Positions 6,007-12,666 of a DNA stretch of 64,000 bases are shown piece by piece. The position numbers and the translations under genes were made by a program. Numbering within the stretch: position 1 is the first letter of the stretch; each line of letters begins with the position of its first letter. Origin of the DNA: Pseudomonadota bacterium (GTDB lineage: Bacteria; Desulfobacterota; Syntrophorhabdia; Syntrophorhabdales; Syntrophorhabdaceae); contig JAPLKB010000058.1 of the NCBI GenBank assembly GCA_026388275.1, positions 62,676-126,675 of the forward strand, given 5' to 3'. The notes beneath the pieces were generated by a model that worked only from the letters and a program-made list of their open reading frames with translations, searched no databases and was not told where the DNA came from.

Positions 6007-7404
6007 ATGATGAATCAAGACCTTGCCCGGCTTTTCTCCCCTCTCTCCGTTGCAGTTATTGGAGCATCCAACAGTTTTGACAAATTAGGTTATCATGTAA
6101 TGAAGAGCCTTGCCGGCAATTACCAGGGGAAGATTTTTCCTGTAAATCCAAGAGGCGAAAAGATCTGGGGCCTGGATTCTTACCCCTCCCTGGAAGTGAT
6201 CCCCGGGGATGTCGAATTGGCAGTGATCGTTGTGCCTGCCAACATGGTCCCGGAAACACTTCACGCGTGCGGGCGCAAGGGCGTGAAGGGGGTAGTGCTG
6301 ATTACCGCAGGCTTTCGGGAAATTGAAGATCCTGAGGGTGGGTTTTTAGAAGAAAAGATTGGAGAGATCGCAGAGCAATATGGTCTGCCAATTATCGGAC
6401 CTAATACATTTGGTTTTGTCAATCTGAGCTCCGGAGTAAATGCATCTTTCACGTCGGAATTCTCCATGATCGAAAAAGGGGGCGTTGCCCTGATAAGCCA
6501 GAGCGGAGGCATGTGCCATCTCTGCGGTTTTCTCGCCATTGAACAGAGGGTCGCCATGTCAAAATTGATGAGCCTTGGCAACCGCTGCAACGTTGATTTT
6601 CCCGAGATCTTGCCGTACCTCGTCGAGGATGATAGTTCCACAACGGTAATCGCCCTTTACATAGAGGGTCTTGATGAGCCGAGGAAACTTCTTGAGGTTG
6701 CTAAATCACTGCGCGGAAGAAAGCCTATTATCGCTTACAAGGCAGGAAAAAGCGAAAAGGGCGATAGTGCAAGCCGATTCCACACCGGGTCGCTCGCTGG
6801 AAACCATGCAATATGGAAAGGTGCCCTTCGTCAGGCAGGGATTCTGGAAGTCACATCCGCGGAAGAGTTGCTTGATACGGCAAAAGCCCTCGATGTATGC
6901 CCCTTGCCGGCTGGATCTCGCATAGCCGTGCTTTCCGGCCAGGCGGGTCCGGGAATGATTGCTGCGGACGCCCTGGAGCCTGCGGGACTCAAGCTGTCGA
7001 ACTTTTCGGAGGCAACACAGAGGAGAATCAATGAGCTTTTGCCTCCAATCGCTATTCGCACAAATCCGGTGGATATGGGGCCTGCATGGTATAACCCGAA
7101 GAATATCATTGAGATCATGAAGGCAGTGATCGACGATGAGCACACGGACGGCATTGTTTTTCTTGCAATGTATGCGTCAGCCAATCTGAAGCTGGCGGCG
7201 GGGATGGAAGAATATATGAAGGCTGTAGATCCTTTCCATAAGCCAGTCATCGCCTGCTTTCCCGCTCCTCCAGGCATATGGGATGAGCCGGTAAAGGCAC
7301 TTGACCGGAAGAAAGGGGTAGCGATTCTTCCTACTCCGGAGCGAGCTGTAACAGCCATGGCTAACCTGTGGAAGGTCAGCGTATTATTGAACAGGAAGAG
7401 GTAG
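6007..7404 (+). CDS. ADP-forming acyl-CoA synthetase, alpha subunit
   Basis: About 465 aa, the usual size of the separate alpha subunit of ADP-forming acetyl/acyl-CoA synthetase. N-terminal CoA-binding fold (L-S-P-L-S-V-A-V-I-G-A-S-N-S near residues 9-22), then the succinyl-CoA-ligase-like domain with the phosphorylated His in F-H-T-G-S-L-A-G (His259). The enzyme converts acyl-CoA, ADP and Pi to acid, CoA and ATP, or the reverse. ATG 6007 with GGAG upstream is chosen over 5866, whose extra 47 codons lie partly in repeat copy E and do not look like the family. It forms an operon with the beta subunit, 4 bp apart. Confidence 0.88.
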   Translation: MMNQDLARLFSPLSVAVIGASNSFDKLGYHVMKSLAGNYQGKIFPVNPRGEKIWGLDSYPSLEVIPGDVELAVIVVPANMVPETLHACGRKGVKGVVLITAGFREIEDPEGGFLEEKIGEIAEQYGLPIIGPNTFGFVNLSSGVNASFTSEFSMIEKGGVALISQSGGMCHLCGFLAIEQRVAMSKLMSLGNRCNVDFPEILPYLVEDDSSTTVIALYIEGLDEPRKLLEVAKSLRGRKPIIAYKAGKSEKGDSASRFHTGSLAGNHAIWKGALRQAGILEVTSAEELLDTAKALDVCPLPAGSRIAVLSGQAGPGMIAADALEPAGLKLSNFSEATQRRINELLPPIAIRTNPVDMGPAWYNPKNIIEIMKAVIDDEHTDGIVFLAMYASANLKLAAGMEEYMKAVDPFHKPVIACFPAPPGIWDEPVKALDRKKGVAILPTPERAVTAMANLWKVSVLLNRKR

Positions 7405-7408
7405 AAAG

Positions 7409-8071
7409 ATGGAATCATTGCTCCTCGGTGTAGAAGCTCTCACCTTTCTTAAAAAGCAGGGGTTTTCCGTGCTGGAGAGCCTTCTGGCAAAGACCGAGGA
7501 TGAAGCCGCGAGTAAGGCATCAGAGATAGGTTTTCCTGTGACGCTGAAGCTCTCATCGTCGGATGTGATCCACAAGACCGAGGTCGGGGGCATACGGGTG
7601 TCACTCAAGGATGAAGCGGAAGTGAGACAGGCATTCAGAGAACTCGTTGGAACCTTTAGCTCAGACCATCCTGAAAAGAGGCTCGACGGAGTTATTGTGC
7701 AGAGACAGGGAAGCGGCTTGGAGGTGATCGTCGGAATGCTGAGGGACCCGCAGTTTGGTCCCGTTCTGATGTTCGGATTGGGAGGTGTCTTTGTGGAAGC
7801 AATGAAAGATGTTTCGTTCAGATTGATTCCGATAGAAGCTTCTGACGCGAAAGATATGATAGAAGAACTAAAGGGCTACGGGGTGCTCAGAAATCCTCGA
7901 AGCGGGTCGATAGATCTTCAGACAATTGAGAATCTTCTCTTTCGAATTTCAACGTTTATCAACAATAATCCCGAGGTTCGGGAAATGGACTTAAACCCTG
8001 TATTCATCTCCTCCCGCGGCGGCGTGCATATCTGCGACGCCAGGATCATGGGCCAAAAGGACTGCTCTTAA
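7409..8071 (+). CDS. ADP-forming acyl-CoA synthetase, beta subunit (ATP-grasp)
   Basis: Protein of 220 aa with the ATP-grasp fold of the beta subunit: G-F-P-V-T-L-K-L-S-S-S-D-V-I-H-K-T-E-V-G-G-I near residues 40-62, G-L-E-V-I-V-G-M-L-R-D-P-Q-F-G-P near 108-123, and the closing M-D-L-N-P-V motif near 195. It binds ADP/ATP and exchanges phosphate with the alpha-subunit histidine. Separate alpha and beta genes are typical of archaeal-type enzymes and also occur in anaerobic bacteria. Substrate cannot be told from sequence. Confidence 0.88.
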   Translation: MESLLLGVEALTFLKKQGFSVLESLLAKTEDEAASKASEIGFPVTLKLSSSDVIHKTEVGGIRVSLKDEAEVRQAFRELVGTFSSDHPEKRLDGVIVQRQGSGLEVIVGMLRDPQFGPVLMFGLGGVFVEAMKDVSFRLIPIEASDAKDMIEELKGYGVLRNPRSGSIDLQTIENLLFRISTFINNNPEVREMDLNPVFISSRGGVHICDARIMGQKDCS

Positions 8072-8104
8072 AATCCTGAAATAACAATTCATGATTTTCC
8101 AAAA

Positions 8105-8262
8105 AGGTTTGTCTCAGAATTAAGTATATGTTGCTGAGAATTGATAAAGTAACCACTGGCTTGGATCTGCAAACGATTCAGAATTTGCCGCAACTGTTGC
8201 GGCAAATGGGAATGAGCCGGGATCATCTGAAATTTAAGTATATCCCTGACGTTGATTAATGG
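8105..8262 (+). repeat. Interspersed palindrome repeat, copy D (left half, right half decayed)
   Basis: First stem TCTCAG (8112-8117) with CTGAGA (8134-8139), then CACTGGCTTGG and palindrome 1 at 8183-8207, here a perfect 12-bp inverted repeat (arm ATTTGCCGCAAC, centre T). The arm shares the ATTTGC...AAC frame of palindrome 2 in other copies. After it, TAAGTATATCCCTGACG...TTGATTAATGG is a degraded form of the conserved middle block, and palindrome 2 is missing. Confidence 0.8.
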
Positions 8263-8391
8263 CGGAAAGTAGAATGATAATGATAATGTGAGAGAAATTT
8301 AATGACAGGCATTAAGGCATTTCCTGACCCGGAGGTTCAGGAGAAGGCGGTCTGCCAATTTGCCTTAAAGCTTGATACATAGTTTTTTAAA
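8263..8391. other. Intergenic, short frame only
   Basis: Contains a 26-codon frame from ATG 8302 (MTGIKAFPDPEVQEKAV...) ending TAG at about 8382 and a TCCTGA...TCAGGA stem. No ribosome binding site or family match was seen; it may be a gene fragment. Confidence 0.25.
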
Positions 8392-8841
8392 CTATTTTAT
8401 GCTGTGCAGCTTAGTACGCTTCTCAATTTCTACAATTCCTTTTACCGCGTCTACTCTTACGATATCTCCATCTTTTATTATTTCCGTCAGACCGGGTATA
8501 TTCACCAATGCAGGAATGCCGCATTCCCTGGCAAATATCATGGCATTTGAAGACTGACCACCAATTTCGGTCGCTATCGCATTCACTTTAGATAATATTG
8601 TCGCAAGTTTAGGTGAAGCTGTTTTAGAAATAATCACAGCACCATCTTTTACTTTTAATATATCGTCGTCATTTCTTATTAATGTAGCTCTACCCATTGC
8701 CACTCCTGATGATGCTATTCTTCCACGAATAGGTTTTCCATTCAAATATCCTGCTAAAATACTTGACTTGTTTCTTGAATCTTCTGCATCCGATGTATAT
8801 TCTTCGGATGTAAGGTCATACTGTACTGATTCTGTTTTCAT
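8392..8841 (-). CDS. Stand-alone PEP-utiliser swivelling domain lacking the catalytic His
   Basis: About 149 aa. The core matches the phosphohistidine (swivelling) domain of PEP synthase and pyruvate phosphate dikinase: G-V-A-M-G-R-A, K-T-A-S-P-K-L-A, T-E-I-G-G-Q-S-S-N-A-M-I and G-I-P-A-L-V-N-I-P-G-L-T. The residue normally His in the G-G-x-S-S-H motif is Asn99 here, so phosphotransfer by this residue is not possible. ATG 8841 has GGAG 8 bases upstream. In related anaerobes such stand-alone domains accompany partner subunits for aromatic or pyruvate phosphorylation, but no partner is nearby. It lies downstream of the TetR gene in the same direction. Confidence 0.72.
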   Translation of the reverse strand: MKTESVQYDLTSEEYTSDAEDSRNKSSILAGYLNGKPIRGRIASSGVAMGRATLIRNDDDILKVKDGAVIISKTASPKLATILSKVNAIATEIGGQSSNAMIFARECGIPALVNIPGLTEIIKDGDIVRVDAVKGIVEIEKRTKLHSIK

Positions 8842-8935
8842 TTTGTGTTCTCCTTTTTTTGTTTTGATCGCTTTGTTGCGATTATTTGTTATTTTTATTT
8901 TTAATGCTTCCCATGTTTGCTGCATATCAGCAATC

Positions 8936-9580
8936 CTAATGATTCTGTTGCGGTTGATTCAATATTCCTTTTGCTAACACCATTAAGGCAAGATCATGCG
9001 TAATGCTTAAATGATTTTTCTTGGAAAGGGTGTTCTTGCTTCGTTCGAGATACACAATCCCTAAAAAAGAAGCCCATATGACTTCTGACAGTGTTCTTGA
9101 ATCGACCTCAATAAATACTCCTTCTTTGACTCCGTATTCAACTATCATATGCTGTAGGCCTACTACTTTGGCGCCCGACTTGAATAAAATATTACGTAAA
9201 TCTTCGGGAAGATTACGGATTATTTCTCTATGATGAACATATTGTGAAGCAGCAAAAGTTGAAGGATTCTTTTCATAAATTTGTTTAAAACATCCCCATA
9301 AATCCTCAAATAGTCTATATTTATTTTTCTCCCTATTATCATACAAGCCCTGAAGGAGGGCGGCAAAATCGTCAAAAAACGACACAGTAGCTTTAATCAG
9401 GATTTCCTCTTTGCTCTTAAAATAGAGATACAATGCGGCCCGGCTTAATTCTGAACGTTCCGCTATCCTATCCATTGTAATAGCGTGGTAGCCCTCTTCA
9501 TCATATATAGCCATAGCAGCACTTATTGCCAATTCCTGTCTTAATTCCTTTTCACGTTTCCTCCTTTCCAAAATACCCAT
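8936..9580 (-). CDS. TetR-family transcriptional regulator
   Basis: Protein of 214 aa with a TetR N-terminal HTH (A-A-M-A-I-Y-D-E-E-G-Y-H-A-I-T-M-D-R-I-A-E-R-S-E-L-S-R-A-A-L-Y-L-Y-F near residues 21-55) and an all-helical ligand-binding C-terminal domain. It starts 21 bp downstream of overlapping palindromes that cover its own -10 region, so it probably represses itself and perhaps the following swivelling-domain gene. Effector unknown; acyl-CoA responsive regulators have similar architecture. Confidence 0.88.
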   Translation of the reverse strand: MGILERRKREKELRQELAISAAMAIYDEEGYHAITMDRIAERSELSRAALYLYFKSKEEILIKATVSFFDDFAALLQGLYDNREKNKYRLFEDLWGCFKQIYEKNPSTFAASQYVHHREIIRNLPEDLRNILFKSGAKVVGLQHMIVEYGVKEGVFIEVDSRTLSEVIWASFLGIVYLERSKNTLSKKNHLSITHDLALMVLAKGILNQPQQNH

Positions 9581-9599
9581 TAGACTAATCCTTTATATA

Positions 9600-9645
9600 A
9601 TAGACACTATGTCTATATAATAGACTACATGTTATTATTTGTCAA
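9600..9645 (-). promoter_or_regulatory. TetR gene promoter with overlapping operator palindromes
   Basis: On the minus strand TTGACA (9640-9645) and TATTAT (9617-9622) are 17 bases apart. Two inverted repeats share the sequence GTCTAT: GTCTAT-ATA-ATAGAC (9611-9625), which covers the -10, and ATAGAC-ACTAT-GTCTAT (9600-9616). This layout fits TetR autorepression. Confidence 0.65.
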
Positions 9646-9659
9646 GATATTTCTTTGTG

Positions 9660-9968
9660 ATGGACGCTAAAAGTGTTGGAATCGATGAACCGGACAATAA
9701 TCAGAAATCCAGGGAGATTACTCCTGTTGACATTGCCAGAGCAATTTCTTCGATCCAAATGATTCCCTGCAGCTTGCTGCAGGGTTACTACTTTCCCTCG
9801 CCCCTCCGGGGGAGAGGGCGGGGTGAGGGGGATATGAACCTCTTTCCAGTGATACCCCGCAGCTTGCAGCGGTGAGGTTCATTGTTTTCGGGATACCCTT
9901 AATAACCGGCACAATAGCCATAATTGGTTATGGCATATATACGATATATAAAAGGCTGAAACGATAAA
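9660..9968 (+). pseudogene. Possible small membrane-protein gene split by a REP-like insertion
   Basis: A frame from ATG 9660 (M-D-A-K-S-V-G-I-D-E-P-D-N-N-Q-K-S-R-E-I-T-P-V) runs into a GC-rich palindromic block at 9765-9885. Beyond it, in another frame, G-I-P-L-I-T-G-T-I-A-I-I-G-Y-G-I-Y-T-I-Y-K-R-L-K-R-stop looks like a C-terminal membrane helix with positive tail. Reading both as one broken gene is an inference; no ribosome binding site is clear. Confidence 0.3.
9765..9885. repeat. REP-like GC-rich palindromic cluster
   Basis: Three hairpins in a row: CCCTGCAGC-TT-GCTGCAGGG (9765-9784, perfect 9-bp stem), a CCCTCGCCCC...GGGGTGAGGG hairpin (about 9795-9831) and a weaker CCGCAGCTTGCAGCGG (about 9857-9872). 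It is much richer in GC than its surroundings. Similar blocks are common as extragenic repeats in many bacterial genomes. Confidence 0.65.
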
Positions 9969-10049
9969 ATCCTTTTACTATGTGCTATACGTTTTCCTAC
10001 CCATTCTTCTTATTAAATCTGTCAACTTTTAAAGCTTAACAGATGGTGA

Positions 10050-10706
10050 TCAGGGGGTGGCATCTATTCCGGCGAATCGTTCACCCATCTCAAAGGCTTT
10101 TTCGCAATCAAGGGGGAAGACCTCTGCCCGCCTCTTTGCCTTCTTTTCAGGGTCGAAACGTGGGGCATACACCTTTGAGTAGTCCTCAAACTGGTATGTG
10201 TCATAGCTCATAAGTGATTCAGATTTGCCGAATATGGTCCTGAGGAGCATTTCATTCAGATTGATGTGGTGGTGGAAGCCGCGTTCCCTTGCCAGTTCTT
10301 CGGTAGCGCCAAGCGTATAGATAAAACCCGTTGAAATATTTCCCGGGAAAAGGGACCCCGGAGGGTCGGTATAGGTGCTGTAAGGGAAAAACAGGCGCTC
10401 CATAAAGGATCTCATTTCTCCTGTCACAGTTCCGTAATAGATGGGAGAACCCAGGACCATGGCGCCTATGTGCCCGATTTTTTCTAAAAGCGGGGTAAGA
10501 CCATCTTTTACAGCACACCTTCCGTAGCTTGGGCCATTTTTTGTCTTGCACGCAAAGCAGCTTATGCAACCCCTGTAATTAAGATCATAGAGGTGGACAA
10601 GCTCGGTGTACGCTCCCAGGGATGCGGCTCCTTCCAGGGCTTTTTGGAGAAGGGCTGCCGTGTTCCATTTTTTTCTCGGGCTTCCGTTTATTGCTATCAC
10701 TTTCAT
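10050..10706 (-). CDS. Iron-sulfur flavoprotein / NAD(P)H-dependent oxidoreductase
   Basis: Protein of 218 aa beginning MKVIAINGSPRKKWNT, the FMN phosphate-binding start of the flavodoxin-like NADPH-FMN reductase family. A compact cysteine motif follows (C47, C50, C53 and C64), as in iron-sulfur flavoproteins (Isf) that carry a 4Fe-4S cluster. Such enzymes move electrons or detoxify oxygen species in anaerobes. AGGAGG precedes ATG 10706. The long C-terminal tail (about 165-218) is longer than in the related gene at 11519. Substrate unknown. Confidence 0.82.
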   Translation of the reverse strand: MKVIAINGSPRKKWNTAALLQKALEGAASLGAYTELVHLYDLNYRGCISCFACKTKNGPSYGRCAVKDGLTPLLEKIGHIGAMVLGSPIYYGTVTGEMRSFMERLFFPYSTYTDPPGSLFPGNISTGFIYTLGATEELARERGFHHHINLNEMLLRTIFGKSESLMSYDTYQFEDYSKVYAPRFDPEKKAKRRAEVFPLDCEKAFEMGERFAGIDATP

Positions 10707-10895
10707 AATATCTGCCTCCTTTTCTCTACTTTTTAATATAACACCTGCCGAAGCCTGGGAGCAAGTTTGGTCAGGTTGTTATGAAAATTATTGTTGATAA
10801 TCTCCTGAAGCATAGAGCTCATTCTGAGAAGAGGATAAACCATATCTTACAGGGAAGCAATTGATCTGTTATGGGAGTGTCAGGTTAAACATCGA

Positions 10896-11201
10896 CTAGA
10901 GTATTTCATCCAGGAGGGTGTTCTTGATGACTGCCTTTGCTACGAGTTCGCTTTTTACTTTATATGTGCCGTTTTCTATTGCTGCTCTGATGCTGTTAAC
11001 TTTATCCTCCCTTATTGAAGGCGCTGCATTAACCTTCGCAGTAATCTTAGTTATATCTATATTTTTACCTGACAATTCTACCTTGTCAGATACACCCATA
11101 TTGTGTTTGTCTTCAGTAGCTGTTTGCTTTGGCGACTTAGCCTGGGCAGATTTTGTAAGCGTATCAAGCGGATTAGTTTTTACATCTTTATCAATCCTCA
11201 A
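10896..11201 (-). CDS. flgM: FlgM anti-sigma-28 factor
   Basis: Protein of 101 aa. The C-terminal half (V-N-S-I-R-A-A-I-E-N-G-T-Y-K-V-K-S-E-L-V-A-K-A-V-I-K-N-T-L-L-D-E-I-L) fits the FliA-binding helices of FlgM. It begins at TTG 11201 with a strong AGGAGG 6 bases upstream. FlgM holds the flagellar sigma factor FliA until it is exported. No other flagellar gene is in the window, so it is an orphan copy here or its regulon lies elsewhere. Confidence 0.82.
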   Translation of the reverse strand: MRIDKDVKTNPLDTLTKSAQAKSPKQTATEDKHNMGVSDKVELSGKNIDITKITAKVNAAPSIREDKVNSIRAAIENGTYKVKSELVAKAVIKNTLLDEIL

Positions 11202-11518
11202 AGTACACCTCCTTTTGCCTTTAGAATATACATAGTATAAAGTTATCCATTAAATATCTCAATAAATAATAAGGGGTTCCTCGTGGAGCTTGCTGATTAT
11301 CTGTGAACAAATAGTTTGATGGCCTTCATTAATAGGCCCTGTATCAGCATGAAGAGTTCCCCATGCAAAAAACTTTTATATCATGCAGAATTATCCTCAT
11401 AAGTTTATTTTTATAGGAACGTAATTGTCATTGACAATGTTATTCGTTAAGCATAATACTTTAGAAAATGTAAACAGCAGATTGATCCTTAAACTTGAAT
11501 ATACAAGGAGATCGCAAT
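11202..11518. promoter_or_regulatory. Divergent intergenic region with ATTGTCA palindrome
   Basis: Lies between flgM and the plus-strand flavoprotein gene. The perfect inverted repeat ATTGTCA-T-TGACAAT at 11424-11438, about 80 bases before the flavoprotein start, is a plausible regulator site. A weak GGGG...CCCC hairpin spans about 11271-11355. No gene was recognised. Confidence 0.4.
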
Positions 11519-12094
11519 ATGAAAGCAATTGCTATTAATGGAAGTCCACGTAAAGGCGGGAATACGGAATTCCTGCTGAAAAAAGTACTTGAACCTATTG
11601 CTGCAGCAGGGATAACAACAGAACTGATCCAGATTGGCGGCAAACAGGTGCATGGCTGTATGGCCTGCTATAAGTGCAAGGAAAACAAGGATTCAAAATG
11701 TGCAATTGATACAGATATCATAAATGAATGCATTGGTAAAATGGTTGAATCCGATGCGATTATTTTAGGTTCACCAACATACTTTGCCGGTATGACATCA
11801 GAAATGAAAGCCTTGATAGACCGTGCAGGATTTGTTGCCAATGCTAATGGCCGCCTCTTCTCTCGTAAAATTGGTGCTGCAGTAACTGTGAACAGACGGG
11901 GAGGAGCAACAAGTGTCATAGATTCAATGTACCATATGTTTCTAATGTCCAGAATGATTATTCCAGGTTCTACTTACTGGAATTTTGGTGTTGGAAGGGA
12001 GAAGGGAGAGGTCGAGAAAGACACTGAAGCACTTGAAAATATGAAAGACCTGGGCGAAACAATTGCCTGGCTGGTAAGAAGATTAAAGGTGTAA
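11519..12094 (+). CDS. Iron-sulfur flavoprotein (Isf-like)
   Basis: Protein of 191 aa starting MKAIAINGSPRKGGNTEFLL; ATG 11519 is preferred over 11495 because AAGGAG lies 8 bases upstream. It has the flavodoxin-type phosphate loop (N-G-S-P-R-K-G-G-N-T) and an Isf cysteine motif (C47, C50, C53, C61), then G-S-P-T-Y-F-A-G-M-T-S for FMN contact. Expected to be a dimeric FMN/4Fe-4S electron carrier of anaerobes. It is a shorter relative of the 10050-10706 protein on the other strand. Confidence 0.85.
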   Translation: MKAIAINGSPRKGGNTEFLLKKVLEPIAAAGITTELIQIGGKQVHGCMACYKCKENKDSKCAIDTDIINECIGKMVESDAIILGSPTYFAGMTSEMKALIDRAGFVANANGRLFSRKIGAAVTVNRRGGATSVIDSMYHMFLMSRMIIPGSTYWNFGVGREKGEVEKDTEALENMKDLGETIAWLVRRLKV

Positions 12095-12131
12095 CAATTG
12101 TTTTATTACCTGGCCTGTGGGTAATACCAGA

Positions 12132-12183
12132 TTTCAATATCTCCATGATGTTGATTGGAAATGATTAATATACTGCTCTGTGT
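12132..12183 (+). repeat. Degenerate fragment of the interspersed repeat
   Basis: TTTCAATATCTCCATGATG then TTGATTGGAAATGATTAATATACTGCT resembles the start of copy E (TTTCAATATCCC...GGTTGGAAATATTCCAATGTGCTGCT). No palindrome is left. It suggests the repeat was once more widespread. Confidence 0.45.
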
Positions 12184-12516
12184 TTATGTCCACTCTTTCC
12201 AAACCTCAGGTTCATAGCCCACTGTTATTTTGCGACTGTCTCTTACGATGGGGGTACGGAACAAAAGTGGATGATTAAGAAGTTCCTCCTCCACATTATG
12301 AGTGAGGTATTTCAGGTTGAGCCTGCCGTATTCTTTACTACCTTTATCGATGAGGTTTTCTACTCCTATCACAGCTTTAATGCTATTCAATTCACCTCTG
12401 CTGAGACCTTTTTCTGCAAGATTAACGAACTGAAAGGGGATGCCTCTATCTTTGAAATATCTCTGTGCTTTTCGTGTTTCCTGACATTTGAGTGTGCCGA
12501 AGATCTGGATGCTCAT
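12184..12516 (-). CDS. ArsC/Spx-family thioredoxin-fold protein
   Basis: Protein of 110 aa starting MSIQIFGTLKCQETRKAQRY. The single Cys11 and the following T-R-K-A-Q-R-Y-F match the ArsC/YffB/Spx family, and L-F-R-T-P-I-V-R-D near residue 85 holds the conserved cis-Pro segment. Members are glutathione- or thiol-linked arsenate reductases or RNA polymerase-binding regulators. No ars genes are nearby, so arsenate reduction is not supported by context. Confidence 0.75.
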   Translation of the reverse strand: MSIQIFGTLKCQETRKAQRYFKDRGIPFQFVNLAEKGLSRGELNSIKAVIGVENLIDKGSKEYGRLNLKYLTHNVEEELLNHPLLFRTPIVRDSRKITVGYEPEVWKEWT

Positions 12517-12666
12517 TATTTTACCCTTAAAACTGAATTATTTTTATATTTTCTATGTTTACTTATAGCACATAAACCTGAGAATAGTCTTAGATGGCCG
12601 AAAACAGAACAGTGTGATGCGTCCATGAAATTATAAATATTTTCTTGCTGCAGGAAAAACGAAAAA

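Noticed and set aside
1741-8262. The palindromic repeats as integron attC sites
   Set aside because: They contain AAC...GTT at the centre, but not the 7-base attC core pattern (RYYYAAC ... GTTRRRY) with the expected spacing, the cassettes are in both directions, and no integron integrase gene is in the window.
1741-8262. The repeats as retron, DGR or CRISPR components
   Set aside because: No reverse transcriptase, variable protein template pair, cas gene or regularly spaced short repeats were seen.
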